The translations under genes and the position numbers were made by a program. 64,000 nt of DNA from Pegea sp. RAD2-039. Taxonomy: Eukaryota; Chordata; Thaliacea; Salpida; Salpidae. Below, piece by piece: positions 25,927 through 37,315 of this stretch. The notes beneath the pieces are model-generated. The model did no database searches, had not been told where the DNA came from, and saw only the letters and a program-made list of their open reading frames with translations. The stretch covers positions 186,001 through 250,000 of the forward strand of contig JAQGEQ010000335.1 of the NCBI GenBank assembly GCA_034620365.1. The letters are read 5' to 3'. The first letter of the stretch is position 1; the number at the start of each line of letters is the position of its first letter.

Positions 25927-25998
25927 TTTGATGCAATTAACAAGTTTGGAAACTCTACCAACTGTTGATGTTATATAAATGAATTAGTTGATTTACCA
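25927..25998 (-). promoter_or_regulatory. Conserved proximal promoter block of K4
   Basis: The TATA-like and 'caacagttggtagagttt' sequences are as in the other copies, directly before the K4 start. Function is inferred from conservation. Confidence 0.4.
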
Positions 25999-25999
25999 A

Positions 26000-26954
26000 A
26001 CGGCTTATGTTTTAAATAAATAAATTTAGCTAATAACTAAATAAATAACTAAATAAATTGTTAAATAAATAACCAAACATTTTAGAATACCAAAAAGAAA
26101 ATTATTGATCTAACCAAGTAAAATATTAAATAATTGCAAAAGAAAAAAGTAAATCAATAAAAGATTATTAACTTCTTAAAAATATTTTTATACTAATTTT
26201 CCAGAAGTAAATAAATCTTATAATACCAAATTATAATAGTAAAGCACCTAGCAGGTTTGTATAAAACATATTATTATATATGTAAAACTGTTGTATATAA
26301 ATTATTATATAAAATATAATATTAAGCAGTGTGTATTCAAAATTGTATAACAACAACTGTTATTTGGAAAAAAATAATTAATTATATAATTTTTATAGAA
26401 CATTATTAAACAGTTTATATTCAGTCATACCAAAAGTATAATATAACTTTATACTTTTACCTAAAGTACAAAAGTTGCAATCGTATTAGCTATTCGAACA
26501 ACCTAAAAAATATTCTAAAGTTATATACTTAAAGATAAAAATATTATAAATAAAGATATTGTTTAGCTGATTCAGTTCTTAGAAACAAAAGGTTAATACA
26601 GAAAGAATTATAAAATTCTATAGAAAACTTTTTTTACAGTTAAACAAAAATGTTTAAAACTTTTAAATAATTAATGAACAATTAATCAAATTTTACACCA
26701 CTAATACACTAAACTGAAATATGTGTGAAGTAGCTTAATATTCAAAGTAGTATTTAAAATTCAAATTATAATTATTCAGTTAAAATTATTTATCTAAAGT
26801 ATGAATTTTCAAAAAAAGCAAATACTTTTGCGATTCTAAAATCATGTAATACTTTATAATTCAGTTGTAACCTGAACCTCTTAAAATTATCCTTTAACTA
26901 TCTCCTCTATTTTAACTTATTTTCAAAATCAATACAACAATAATAAAGAGACTC
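26000..26954. repeat. K4 upstream flank, repeated upstream of K6
   Basis: This is collinear with about 43440-44560 in the same orientation ('acaccactaatacactaaactgaaatatgtgtgaag' region). The K6 copy carries about 200 extra bases near 43720-43920. No coding potential is seen. Confidence 0.7.
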
Positions 26955-27299
26955 TAATAATACAAAAAATAACTCTTTGAACTTAATCATCTGAAACAGG
27001 AAAAATTATCATTAATTGACCAAGTTTCATTTTAACAGTAAAGTTTGTTTATTTATTACAATATTGTAAAAGATTCCCATTTAACTAAAATCAGATATTT
27101 AAGCTTTGTTTAAGAGTTTCAATGAAGTTGTTTTAAAAAGGGGTTTTGAAATCTAAAGGAGAAACAAGACTCCTTAAACTTTCTTAGTCGAGTGCTTTAA
27201 TGTCATGTGTTATCTATTATTCTTTTATATTTTTAACTTAATAGATGTTCTTTGTGAGAACGTGTGTTAGCGAGAGGTACTCTCTTCAGGCACCCTCCT

Positions 27300-27860
27300 T
27301 TGCATTTATTGTAATAAAAAATAATCTCATGTAAAAAAAATCTTTACAAACATATTTTTATAGATGTTGTGATTATTATTGTTCAGAAGGCTATTTAAAA
27401 AGTTGTACCAAAGCTAAATAATTATTATTTATCTATTTTGATTTATCCATTAATATTAAATATATTAGTGATTAGTAAGACTTCTCATGCAGCAGCATAA
27501 AGTTTAGTAATAATTGTTGTAGCATGCAGCGTTTCTACTGAAACATTTTATAGATACAGTGAGTGAATTATCTACAAAATATAAGGAAAAATACGAATTT
27601 GTTTAAAATCCTGTTTATTTCTATTTCGTTTTATTCATCTTAAACTTTATTGAGCATTTGTAATATTACAAACTCATAATCTAACTGGTTAAAAATAATA
27701 ATTCTTTTATTATCTTAAAAGTAAATGCTTTTTAGAATGTAATTTTACATGTTTCTTATTAAAAATTATGTCCTGAATGATATGTAATTAATTAATGGTA
27801 ATTTTTTTTACAAATATTTTTGTTTAGATATTTTAGATCAACGGTCGCATTGTTAAAGCT
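27300..27860. other. Segment-specific insert, partly shared with the T2 3' flank
   Basis: This stretch interrupts the K5/K7 collinearity. Bases 27450-27610 match 46560-46410 inverted (shared 'gtgagtgaattatctacaaaatataaggaaaaatacgaatttgttt'). That second place lies just beyond the broken end of T2, which links this insertion to the T2 rearrangement. No gene is recognised. Confidence 0.5.
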
Positions 27861-29600
27861 TTTAGGACATTTATATATAAATTTATATATTTTTATTCCA
27901 GGGTCTGTTGTATAAAGAGCTTTTAAAGGGCACCGACCGTCTTTGTCGCCACTTTAAGAATAAATCCTCCTAGATTGCTCTGTAAACAACTGTAAGATAG
28001 AGAAGACAAACTAACTTGATTAAAAAAGAAAAACTTTTCGGTTGTCCACTAAGCATATCCATCATCAATTTTTTTTAATCTTAACAAAGTAAACTAGTTT
28101 TTTTCTATTCTAAAACGTTTAAAATGTCTTATCTGATTAAATATTAATCAGCTCATAATAAAATTAAAGATTTATTTGTTTAGTTATACTATTTCTCTAA
28201 TAAAAAAGATGAATTTTCAATATGCCGTAGTATAAAGAAACAATTATATTTGTAAAAAATTATCTGATTGAGCAAGTTTATTGAACATTTTAAAATACTT
28301 ACTAGCCGTTAAAGAAAAATTATTTAATTTCATTTTATCGTTTATTTCATTCGAATAGAAGATGAAAGGTTTCTTCACCAAACAAATCGAAAAAATTCAA
28401 GTAAGTCTAAAAAGATATTAAAACATTATTAACAATCTAAGATTTAAAATAAAACTGTAAAAGAAAAGAATAAAATTCTGTTATATTTCAATGACAATAT
28501 ATTTCATACTTATATTTACAAATCAAAAGTTTTTTGTTTGCCTGAGATAAAGATTCTTTATATTTTCAGATTGTCTTCATGAAAGTATGATGAGTTTTTA
28601 AAAATCAATATTTTTCAAGGGTTATTTTTGTTTAAGGTAATTAAAAATAAACATTCTATAATTGAAAAAAAAACTTTTGTTCCACTTATAAATTCTTGAA
28701 ATTCCAAGAACATAATAGCTTCTTTTGTTAAAAAAAACCCAACTCAGTAATAAGAGTTAGTAAGTTGGACAAACGCAGGGTCATGTTAAAGAGCATTAAG
28801 TTTTTTATGTGTTTAACAATTATGACCAAAATATCAGGAAAAAATTAAATTTTATTCTTTACTAGTATTCCGTATATAAAAAATGTAAATATTGTAGCCA
28901 AAATATTATTAGTACATAATGTCCATGTTTATTATGTATTCCTCATATTGCTGTTTTCGCTGGTTATCATTTTGCTTTAAACCGTTTTAATGGTTGCAAA
29001 TTAAGAACGAAAATGATTTTACAATTTCTTTTAACAAGTTAGGAAAAATAAAAATATCTTTATAACTTATTTTACTGATTTATTTTTAAGTTTATTTTGT
29101 AGCATTTTAGACTTTTTTAATTTCGAAATATCTTAATTTTTCCTGATGATTTTTTTATGTTTTTAATAAATGTTGTAATTACTCATTTATATTATTATTA
29201 TTGTTAGTCACCTTATTATTACTTTGAATAAATCTTTTTATAAGAGCTATCCTTACCTTTATTGAAAAATTTATCATCGTTTTGTTTTATCTACTATTTT
29301 TTTTATTTTTGGAAAACATTTTTGATTAATCTTTTTCTAAATTTTAGTTTCTATATCAAACTTTTCTAATTTATTTTAGTAAAATTTTTTCTTTTTATTG
29401 ATAAAATATTTTTTAGTTTTAATGATTTTAACATTAATAATGCTTACTGATTGAATTGTTTTTATAATTTATTGCATTTTATTATCATTTTATGTTTTTG
29501 TATTTAATTTTAACTAATTTAATTTTGGTAGTTAATGATTATAATAATTACTTTCTATCAAAATATGTAAGGCGTTTTACTGTTAAAAGTTGAAACTGTA
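27861..29600. other. K5 far-upstream region, repeated before K7
   Basis: This is repeated at about 53590-55330. It includes a compact GC-richer stretch at about 27900-27970 ('gggcaccgaccgtctttgtcgcc', minus-strand sense unclear) that may be old transposon sequence. Its last 500 bases recur inverted at 17180-17655. No gene is seen. Confidence 0.4.
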
Positions 29601-29807
29601 AAGTTTTCATCACTTATAAAAATTTAAATAATTTTAATATTTAATTAATTTTTAAAAGCTTTTTGAAAGTTTTCAAAAAATTTCTAATATTTAATTCACA
29701 TACATTTTTCGTTTGAAATTATTTCTTATTTATCTTTGATTATTTATCCCATAATAATTTTCTTTTTGATATTCTAAAATGTTTGGTAGTTTTAAGTTTA
29801 AATTGTT

Positions 29808-29880
29808 TATATAAATCAACTAATTCATTTATATAACATCAACAGTTGGTAGATTTTCTAAACTTGTTAATTTCATCAAA
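29808..29880 (+). promoter_or_regulatory. Conserved proximal promoter block of K5
   Basis: The TATA-like 'tttatataac' and 'catcaacagttggtagat' precede the start codon at the same spacing as in K1. Confidence 0.45.
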
Positions 29881-32713
29881 ATGGTTGATAGATCAAATAA
29901 CAAAGTTGTTTTTGATTCAATTATGCCACCTACAGATGATAAAAAGTTAGTAGAATTTTATGTCTTCACTTAAAATTGTTTGCTAAGTAAACTTACTTTA
30001 AATTCACTTTTTATTTAAAATAAATACAGATTAGAAAAATTATTTATGTTGCATCTAAAAAGATTAATAACTTAAATTTTATCAATTTTAACTGGTAATT
30101 ATTATATTTCTAATTTATTTTAGAGTCATTTTAGTGTTACTCAATCATTTAGAATAATTTTAATTTTATTGTTTTATTTATTAACTAATTTAACAACTGA
30201 AATGAATATTTATAACTTTAATTATTCACTTTTTTTATTTTTATCTAACTTATTTCTAATTCTTTATTTGTAATTTGATACTAAAGTAAATTATACTTTT
30301 GATGTTTTTAGAGATGAAGTTTGGGAAGTTGGTAATTGTACAAATCTTCATCAACTTAAACTGAATGACTCTTCTGAAGATTCTCAGATTCATGATGTTA
30401 GCATCAAAGTGAAATTAAATGGAATTGAAAAAAGTTTCAATTGTGACAAACGTATATTAGTTGCTGCTTCACCTTATTTTGAAGCTATGTTTTGTCGTAA
30501 GTTAGATTCAACTTCAGTTGTAAAATAACTGAATATATGAACAAAAAACTATTTGAATTTATTAAGGTGGATTAAAAGAATCATATTCGGGAGAAGTTAC
30601 CTTAAATGAGGTTGACCCAAATGTATTCTCTGATCTTCTAGAATATATTTACTCAAAAAAAATACAAATCAATGAAGAAAATGTTGAGAAACTGATGATT
30701 GCAAATTCCATGTATCAAATAAATGGTTTAGAGAAGTTATGTAGCAAGTAAGCTAGTTTTATAAATCAGTTTCTTTCAATAGTTTTTTGTAACTTTACTT
30801 TATCAATTACAGCTTTTTGGAAAGTCAAATTGAAATTTCCAACTGCTTCGAATTTGCAACATTTGCTGAGAATTATGGATGTATGGAGCTTTCAACAAAA
30901 ATAGAAAAATTTATTGGAAAAAACTTTATAAAAGTAAGAAAATAGAGAAATGTTATTTTCTTGGCTAAAACATTTTAAGTAGAAAGATTTTTTCTACTTC
31001 ATCAAACTTAAATATTTATGAAATATTTACTTGCTTCGTTAATTCTACTGATTTTGTTCTTTTCATATTTAATAAGAAAACTTTTTTCCCTGATCTCATG
31101 ATATTTACCAGATTTCAAAAAGTGAAGAATTCAAATTACAACCAGACTCTGTAATTTCTAAAATAATTTCTAAAGATGAGCTTCATGTGGTTTGTGAATC
31201 CCAAGTATTCAATGCTCTCTTAAATTGGATCAAATATGATTTAACTTCAAGAAAACATTACTTAAATAACTTAATTAAGAACGTAAGTATCTAGAAACTA
31301 TAAAGTTGTAGACTTGTGAGTATAAAATTGTGATTTCTCTAGGTACGATGCCATTTGATAAAACCAAATTTTATTTCGATGAAATTAGAAAGTTGTGATG
31401 TAATTAGAGATACTTGTTATGAATATCTCAGCAAGGTCCTTGATGACCTCAAAGCTTTTATTCCAATTGAAAGTAAGCCAAGACAACTTGATATTCCGCA
31501 GGTAAGATTATTTAATTAAATACTTTTCACTTCAACGACTGATATATGACGTCACAGGTGATCTACATCATTGATAGATCTGATAGATCTGATGAGAAAT
31601 CTTTGGAAAGCGTAAAGTTCCGTTTGTCTGAAACGGATGTTTGGTTTAAACTTCCGAAGCTGTGTCTTGGAAATATTTCAAGATCTGTTGTCATCAACGG
31701 TTTCATTTATATGTTAAAGGAAAATGGTGATATGGAAAGGTTAGAAGCATGAAGCAAATGATGACATCATCATTGCAAACTTAATATGACGTCATCACAT
31801 TTCTAGATACGACCCAATTTCAAATGAGTGGAAGAAGTGCAAAAGTTTAGACGGTGGATTAGGTTATTTCACTTATGCGAAAATGGAAGTTGTTGAAAAT
31901 GAATTGTATATTTTTATTGGTGGCAAAAGATTGATGAAGTTAGTGATGAAATGAGATTTTAACCAAAACTTCATATTCCAAAAACTATTATGCTATTGCC
32001 AGATACGATCCGATCACTGATGAATGGATGCAAAAAGCTTCACTAAAAGCATTTCATGAATTTTTCGGTTGTGCTGTCTTCAATCGGATGTTGTTTGCTG
32101 TCGGTGGTGATAAATTCGATGATTCAGTTGCTCTTGTGGAGAAATATGATCCACAGAGGGACGAATGGAGTTCTGTAAAATCGATGCTGACACCTCGAAG
32201 TGGACCAGGTATTTGCTGATGACGTCACGATGACGTTTTGATCTTATGATGATAACTAATTCTAAAATCATTAAAGCTGTAGTCACGCTTGGCAACTATA
32301 TCTACGCCATTGGTGGTTGGACTTACGAAGAACATTTAAAGACTGTTGAAAGATACGATGTCCTCAATGATAATTGGGAATTTGTAGCAAGTATGAAGTA
32401 TGCAAGAGGATGCCCAAGCGCTGTTGCCGTTAATAAGAAGATTTATGTTTTTGGTAAAACTTTTCTTATGTTTGGAATTGAAAAACTTTTTAATAAAATT
32501 TTTATTATGTTTACAATAATTTGCATAATTGTGATGAGCTTGTTGATTGTTTCAGGACGTTTATTTGGAGATGATGATGTTAAAACTGTCGAATGTTATA
32601 ATGAAGTAACAAATGAATGGAAGGAAGTTGCGAGAACGAATGAAATAATTAATCATGTCATAGTCAGTTATCAACCATGTGTACCTGACATATGTGTAAA
32701 TTTCCCATTTTAA
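29881..32713 (+). CDS. BTB-BACK-Kelch protein K5 (putative CUL3 substrate adaptor)
   Basis: Exons are 29881-29945, 30312-30496, 30567-30747, 30813-30933, 31112-31282, 31343-31501, 31558-31739, 31807-31938, 32003-32208, 32277-32453 and 32556-32713. They total 1737 nt, or 578 residues, with no stop. The start reads MVDRSNNKVVFDSIM. The BTB domain differs from K1, K2, K4 and K6: SQIHDVSIKVKLNG for SQLCDVTIKVNLDG, and CDKRILVAASPYF where those have CHKVILAAAS or a similar motif, so the usual His of the HK motif is Asp. Kelch loops are short (IGGKRLMK; KAFHEFF; GGDKFDDS; GGWTYEEH; GRLFGDDD). The tail PCVPDICVNFPF is shared. AATAAA follows the stop. Confidence 0.9.
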
Positions 32714-35700
32714 TAAATAAATTTTACTAGTAGATTGCTGTGAAGTTTATTTTCAGTATAAAGTTGCTTTTGAGGTCGTGTTTATTTTCAAAAACATTTA
32801 GAATAAAATCAAAATGTTCTTTCATGAATATTTTCATGTTTTTTGATTGTTTGATAATTTACAAAATTTAAAAAAGTTTGTTAGAATTTAGAGATTTATT
32901 TTAATCATCAAATCAGATCTTTTTTGTTTGAAGTTATTTAGAAATTGAAGTTCATTAGATTTTTAACAAATTTTTGTCTAATAAGAAACAAATTCTGTGA
33001 AATTAAAACATTTATTAACAATCTAAGATTAGAAATAAAAGAGTAAAGAATGAAGATCACTTTTACAGAGATTCATCTTTCTTGTATCTTCAACCATCTG
33101 TTGTAGTTTTGTCAAATTTTTCACTCACTTCTACTTTAGCTTCAAATTTTACTGTTTTGATATCTAACAAGTCAAGAATATATTTCATATTTAGATTTGC
33201 AAATTAAAAGTTTGTTATTTACCTAAGATAAAGATTCTTTAGTTTGATGTTTTTAAACAGATTTTTTAAAAGTATTATCAGTTTCAAATATTTAAATCTT
33301 TTTGAGCATTTCTATTTAAGAAATTTTTGATTTAAAGCAGTTGGTTGGTTCTAATTGAAAAGAAAAGTTTCAGTTACAAATATATTTTTTATTTAAAAAA
33401 GAGTTTCAACTAGATCTACGTCATTTAATGACTTTACTAGCTAGTAATCTTTCCGTTTCTTTTATTTGTCTGTAAACATTTGTTTTTAATCCAATTGTAC
33501 TTTATCTTCAAATAGAAAATAATTGTTTTGATTTTTAAATACTCAGATATTTAGATTTAAATGAAATTCTATATTATTATCTTGTAACTTTAAATTAAAC
33601 TTTCCCGCAGTAGATTCTAATAATTACCTCTCTTAGATTCTGTCTGTTCTAGTGTAGCCCAAAAACAATTTGAAATATCTGAAAACAACCAGTTGAAATA
33701 AATGGTGTTTAAATGGTTATGTGATAAATGTAGAACAATTAACGTGACAGTTACCTAAAAAGAAAGTTAAAAGACATCATCTACAAGTACTTGAGATATA
33801 TGAGGTAAAAACTGCACAGATTCTTAACTACAAGGCTTCAGACAAAAGATTAAATTCAAATTAAATTGCTTCAAAAATTACTTAAATTAACATTATTGAA
33901 GTAAAAAATTGAGATGTTAATCTTTTTAAATATTTTTCATTACATGATACTATTTTAGTTTTTATCTATTTTCAGTTTGTTGTGAAATTGATTACTTACA
34001 CTGAAAGAAATCAAATAAAGTTGCGTTTTGTAAAACTGAGGATTAATTTAAATTTACTTTTTGACAATTGGTATTTGACAATTCGGTGCTGGTTTTATTT
34101 TAAGTTTCCTTATCTTTAAAACAAAGTTAGAGCTCGACAGTAAAAAAAACTTTTTAATTCAACTACAATTTAACAAAACTTTGCTTTTTAAAGTTTTGTT
34201 TGTTTCAACATCTTATAGTGAACTTCTAAACAAAAGTAGGATTTGATTAATTACTAAAAGTTAACGATTTAAAGATTTGTTTATCCGTCAATTTCGACAT
34301 AAACGAAAACGCATTCAGTGCTGACTACAAAATTTTATAATAAAGTGTGTAATCAAGATAAAAACTAAAAAAAAATTTCACTTTATTCAACGAAATTTTA
34401 CAACTTTTGTAAATATCTTTATAAGTATCATTGACCTCGTCTCTTTAAACATGCTTCCATATAACATGATACCATGTTTCAAGGTTCTTGTGGTTTATTC
34501 TGTACATTGGTCTGACTTTCTCATTCTTATTTCTTTGAATATTATGATGAGATTAAATGTTAGTTGGCTCTGAAACTCGCCCAGAAACAGAAACAGATTC
34601 ACAAGGTTCTCTTATTATAAATTTTATGGTGATAACCAGAATTACATACAGATAGATATTTGAGGTTTTTAAACTTGTGACCTGAAACATCTGCGGCGAT
34701 GATATTGACCTCAATAATAAAAGCAATTACAGCAAATAACTTCTATTTTTATCTGAAAAATAATTTCCTGGTGAGAGTTAACTCAATGAATTTAAAGAAT
34801 ATTAACTTCACTAAACAAATTTGTCAAACTATTTTACTTGCTTCTAAGATTATACAAAGAGAAAGTTTCTACAATTAGTTTACTATTTTAATGTATGCTC
34901 TTTAGTTATAATAATATCAGAATAGTGAACACTGTTTCAAAGTTTTTACTAACATCAATTTTATCAAACTGAATATAAAGTATTAAGTTAAAAACAGACT
35001 AATATTTGATAATATGTCAAGTTAAAAATATACAAAATTTGTAAATTGTACATATTTGACTGTTCATTATAAATATCAAATTAACACATTAAAAGGCTAT
35101 CAATTCTAAAATATTAACAAAAAATATTAAATAGTTTATTTATACTAATTATTAGCTAAAACCTCACAGAAAAAAAGCTTTTAAAAATAATACATTTTCA
35201 AAATTATTGAAATGTTAAATCATATAAAAACTTAAACTTGCTTTTTAGATCTTTCAAAATTGGTTTGGTTCAATTATTTGAGTTAATCAGGAAATTAAAG
35301 AAGACTTTAAAATAAAAAAACAATCTTCCGGAACTAGATTGAAAAGTTTAGCTGAAAAATTTTAACAACTAAAGCTAATAGAAATAATAATTGAAATTAA
35401 TAATCTTTTTGAAAATAGTTAGAACACTTTTTCACTGTAATTTCTAAAAGTGGGACAGATACTCATGAGAAAAGTTATCTAAGTTTTGAAGAGATCTTGC
35501 TGATATAAAACATTCGTTTTTGTTTAAAACAATTGTTTGATTTATAAAATGTTACAAAATAAGTCTTGAAAATGCTCAAGTCACAAAGAAAACGGTTTGC
35601 AAAAGTTTAATTAAAATGCTGAATATTCTGAAGGGAAATGTCATCTATTGAGAAACCATCAACTTATGAGTTTTAATAACTTCTATTATTCTCATTTTAC

Positions 35701-35880
35701 AGGTTTTCTTAGCTGACTACAAATTGTCAGCCTTTTGTCCAGCTGATGATATAAAATTATTAATTTTAAGAAATCAGATATAACAAGTTTTACTTTTACA
35801 GCTTAAATTACAATTTCCTGATAATCATTTCAATACAAACTGTATGTCCTCTTCTTGTGCTACAAAAACTTTTTACATTT
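32714..35880. other. K5 3' flank, duplicated, no gene recognised
   Basis: Bases 32714-33100 are the common Kelch 3' flank. Bases 33410-33670 recur inverted at 39790-40030 downstream of K6, showing that K5 and K6 share more than the gene. The stretch 34430-34740 is the least AT-rich part and is nearly unchanged in the second copy (60170-60480), but I find no coding frame. The remainder is AT-rich. Confidence 0.4.
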
Positions 35881-35903
35881 CTGCTTAGTTTTTTTTATTA
35901 ATT

Positions 35904-36116
35904 TTACTTACGACAAAAATTGAACATTTTGTAGAAAGACCCTTCGTGAACATATGAAGAATAACCCATAAAATCAAAAAACGCAATTCCACTTTGCTTA
36001 TGCTTATTTTCTTTCCTATTTTCAAAACACGAAAAATTGAAATTGGATATAGAGGTTACAACTTTAGATTTTAATGTTTTGTTTATAAACTGGTTTAATT
36101 TTAGTTGTTTAATCAA
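35904..36116 (-). other. Small conserved open reading, possible exon (first copy)
   Basis: The minus-strand reading ends SGIAFFDFMGYSSYVHEG, then KMFNFCR, then a strong GTAAGT donor. It opens with TTG, not ATG, so it could be an internal exon. The second copy (61645-61857) keeps the frame with one visible residue change (SSYV to SSDV). No domain is recognised. The ending superficially resembles the end of BTB exon 2 (EAMFCR before the same donor), but the rest does not match BTB. Confidence 0.3.
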
Positions 36117-36278
36117 TTTTCACGGGAAATAACTTTATTTTTACAAGTAATTTCGTTTGAAAACTTTTTAGTAAAAAAATAACATAAAGGTAGATATTTG
36201 AAACCGTTTAAAAAAATTAACACAAAGTTATAAACTTACTGTTTATAAATATATAATAATCCTAAACATGATAAAAGT

Positions 36279-36424
36279 TTAACTGGATTTAGATAACAAA
36301 TTGAGAAGCAAACATTTTATCAGATCTTCATCTTTTTGTTTATCAGTAACTACTTCTTTTGAAGGACTTTTGGTAACATTATCATCAGTTACTGAGAAAT
36401 TTTCAGGTTTTGGCGATGTCAAAA
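36279..36424 (-). other. Conserved acidic C-terminal-like reading (first copy)
   Basis: The minus strand reads SPKPENFSVTDDNVTKSPSK and continues through KDEDLIKCLLLNLL to a stop at 36279-36281. The second copy (about 62020-62165) keeps the frame with conservative changes (PKLETFSV, VVIDK). There is no ATG or clear splice acceptor at its beginning, so it is an exon candidate only. Confidence 0.25.
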
Positions 36425-36559
36425 ATTATAAGATAAATGATTTCAGATAAATGTATTTAAATATATATATATTGAATAGATATAGAAAGTTATAAGTTGC
36501 AAAAAATGAATACTAACATTAACCTTATTTAATTTTTTTATACATTGTTACAAAAGCTC

Positions 36560-36830
36560 GAGAAAAAGATGATGAAATTATAGCATATAGACCAGATCGT
36601 CTACTAAAAACAAAAAATATGCTTACTAATTGGTGTTGAAGTACCAAGTGGTGCAAATATTAATATACTTTTACACATTTTACACAAACATCTTTTACTC
36701 TTTAATATCCCCCACAAACTAAGCATTGCATCTTAACCGAGACCTCACTGCCATTAACTTCTTTCCACTTTTAACTGTTCTTGGTTTATAAGCAACAGCT
36801 GGTGATGCACTCTTTAAGATCTTTAATTTT
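36560..36830 (-). pseudogene. Broken copy of bL32m-like zinc-knuckle reading
   Basis: This is homologous to the open reading at 62270-62635. It reads SPAVAYKPRTVKSGKKLMAV. It then carries a 2-base insertion after RSRL relative to the other copy, so the CxxC motif falls out of frame and stops follow. It lacks the tandem duplication seen in the second copy. Confidence 0.4.
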
Positions 36831-37021
36831 ATTCACTAAAGAATAAATGAGTTAAATATTGTTACAGGGTTAAGTTTTTGAACAGATTTTAAATTTGATA
36901 TTTTACAATTTACTTTTGTATTTGTTTTTACAGAAGAAATATCTATAGAAATATCTTAAGGTAACCTAGAGGTATTTCTTGGGCGATGCTAACTGCTATA
37001 ATTTGCAAAGAACAAAGTTTG

Positions 37022-37315
37022 TCGGTGAATTTGTCAAAAAATTTCATGTTTAGTAAAAACGCTGTTTGTTAATTTACTTTTTGATAAAATTAATCTAAAA
37101 CTAACTACAAAAGATTGGTCTCGACCTGTCAAAGTAACGTGGTCTGATATTCAAGTTCCTCTCTACTTTAAATTACAGAAAAGGGAAATAGGTATGTCAG
37201 TCATCAATCAAACTTACTATGTAACTTGGTCAGCATTGAGAATCAATAAACGTGTAACTTCATTTTGTATTTTTACAGTAATATATTTTAGTAAGAGGTA
37301 TAGTTGATTAACAAT
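37022..37315 (+). other. Start-less open reading, unrecognised
   Basis: A plus-strand frame stays open for over 90 codons with non-random composition (KLTTKDWSRPVKVTWSDIQV, then YFKLQKREI and a GGTATGTC donor-like site, continuing MSVINQTYYVTW). It has no ATG. A second frame just upstream (ISWAMLTAIICKEQSL) suggests a frameshifted gene remnant. The second copy at about 62760-63055 has TAG where this one has Tyr (PLYF). Probably a relic; the family is unknown. Confidence 0.3.

Larger units (their letters stand above)
21440..26000. repeat. K4 block, direct repeat of the K2 block
   Basis: This is the collinear partner of 12375-17180 with visible divergence: small indels, a duplicated 'catattttaaatgtt' near 22030, and changed introns. 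It is clearly older than the K1/K2 and K5/K7 duplications. Confidence 0.8.
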
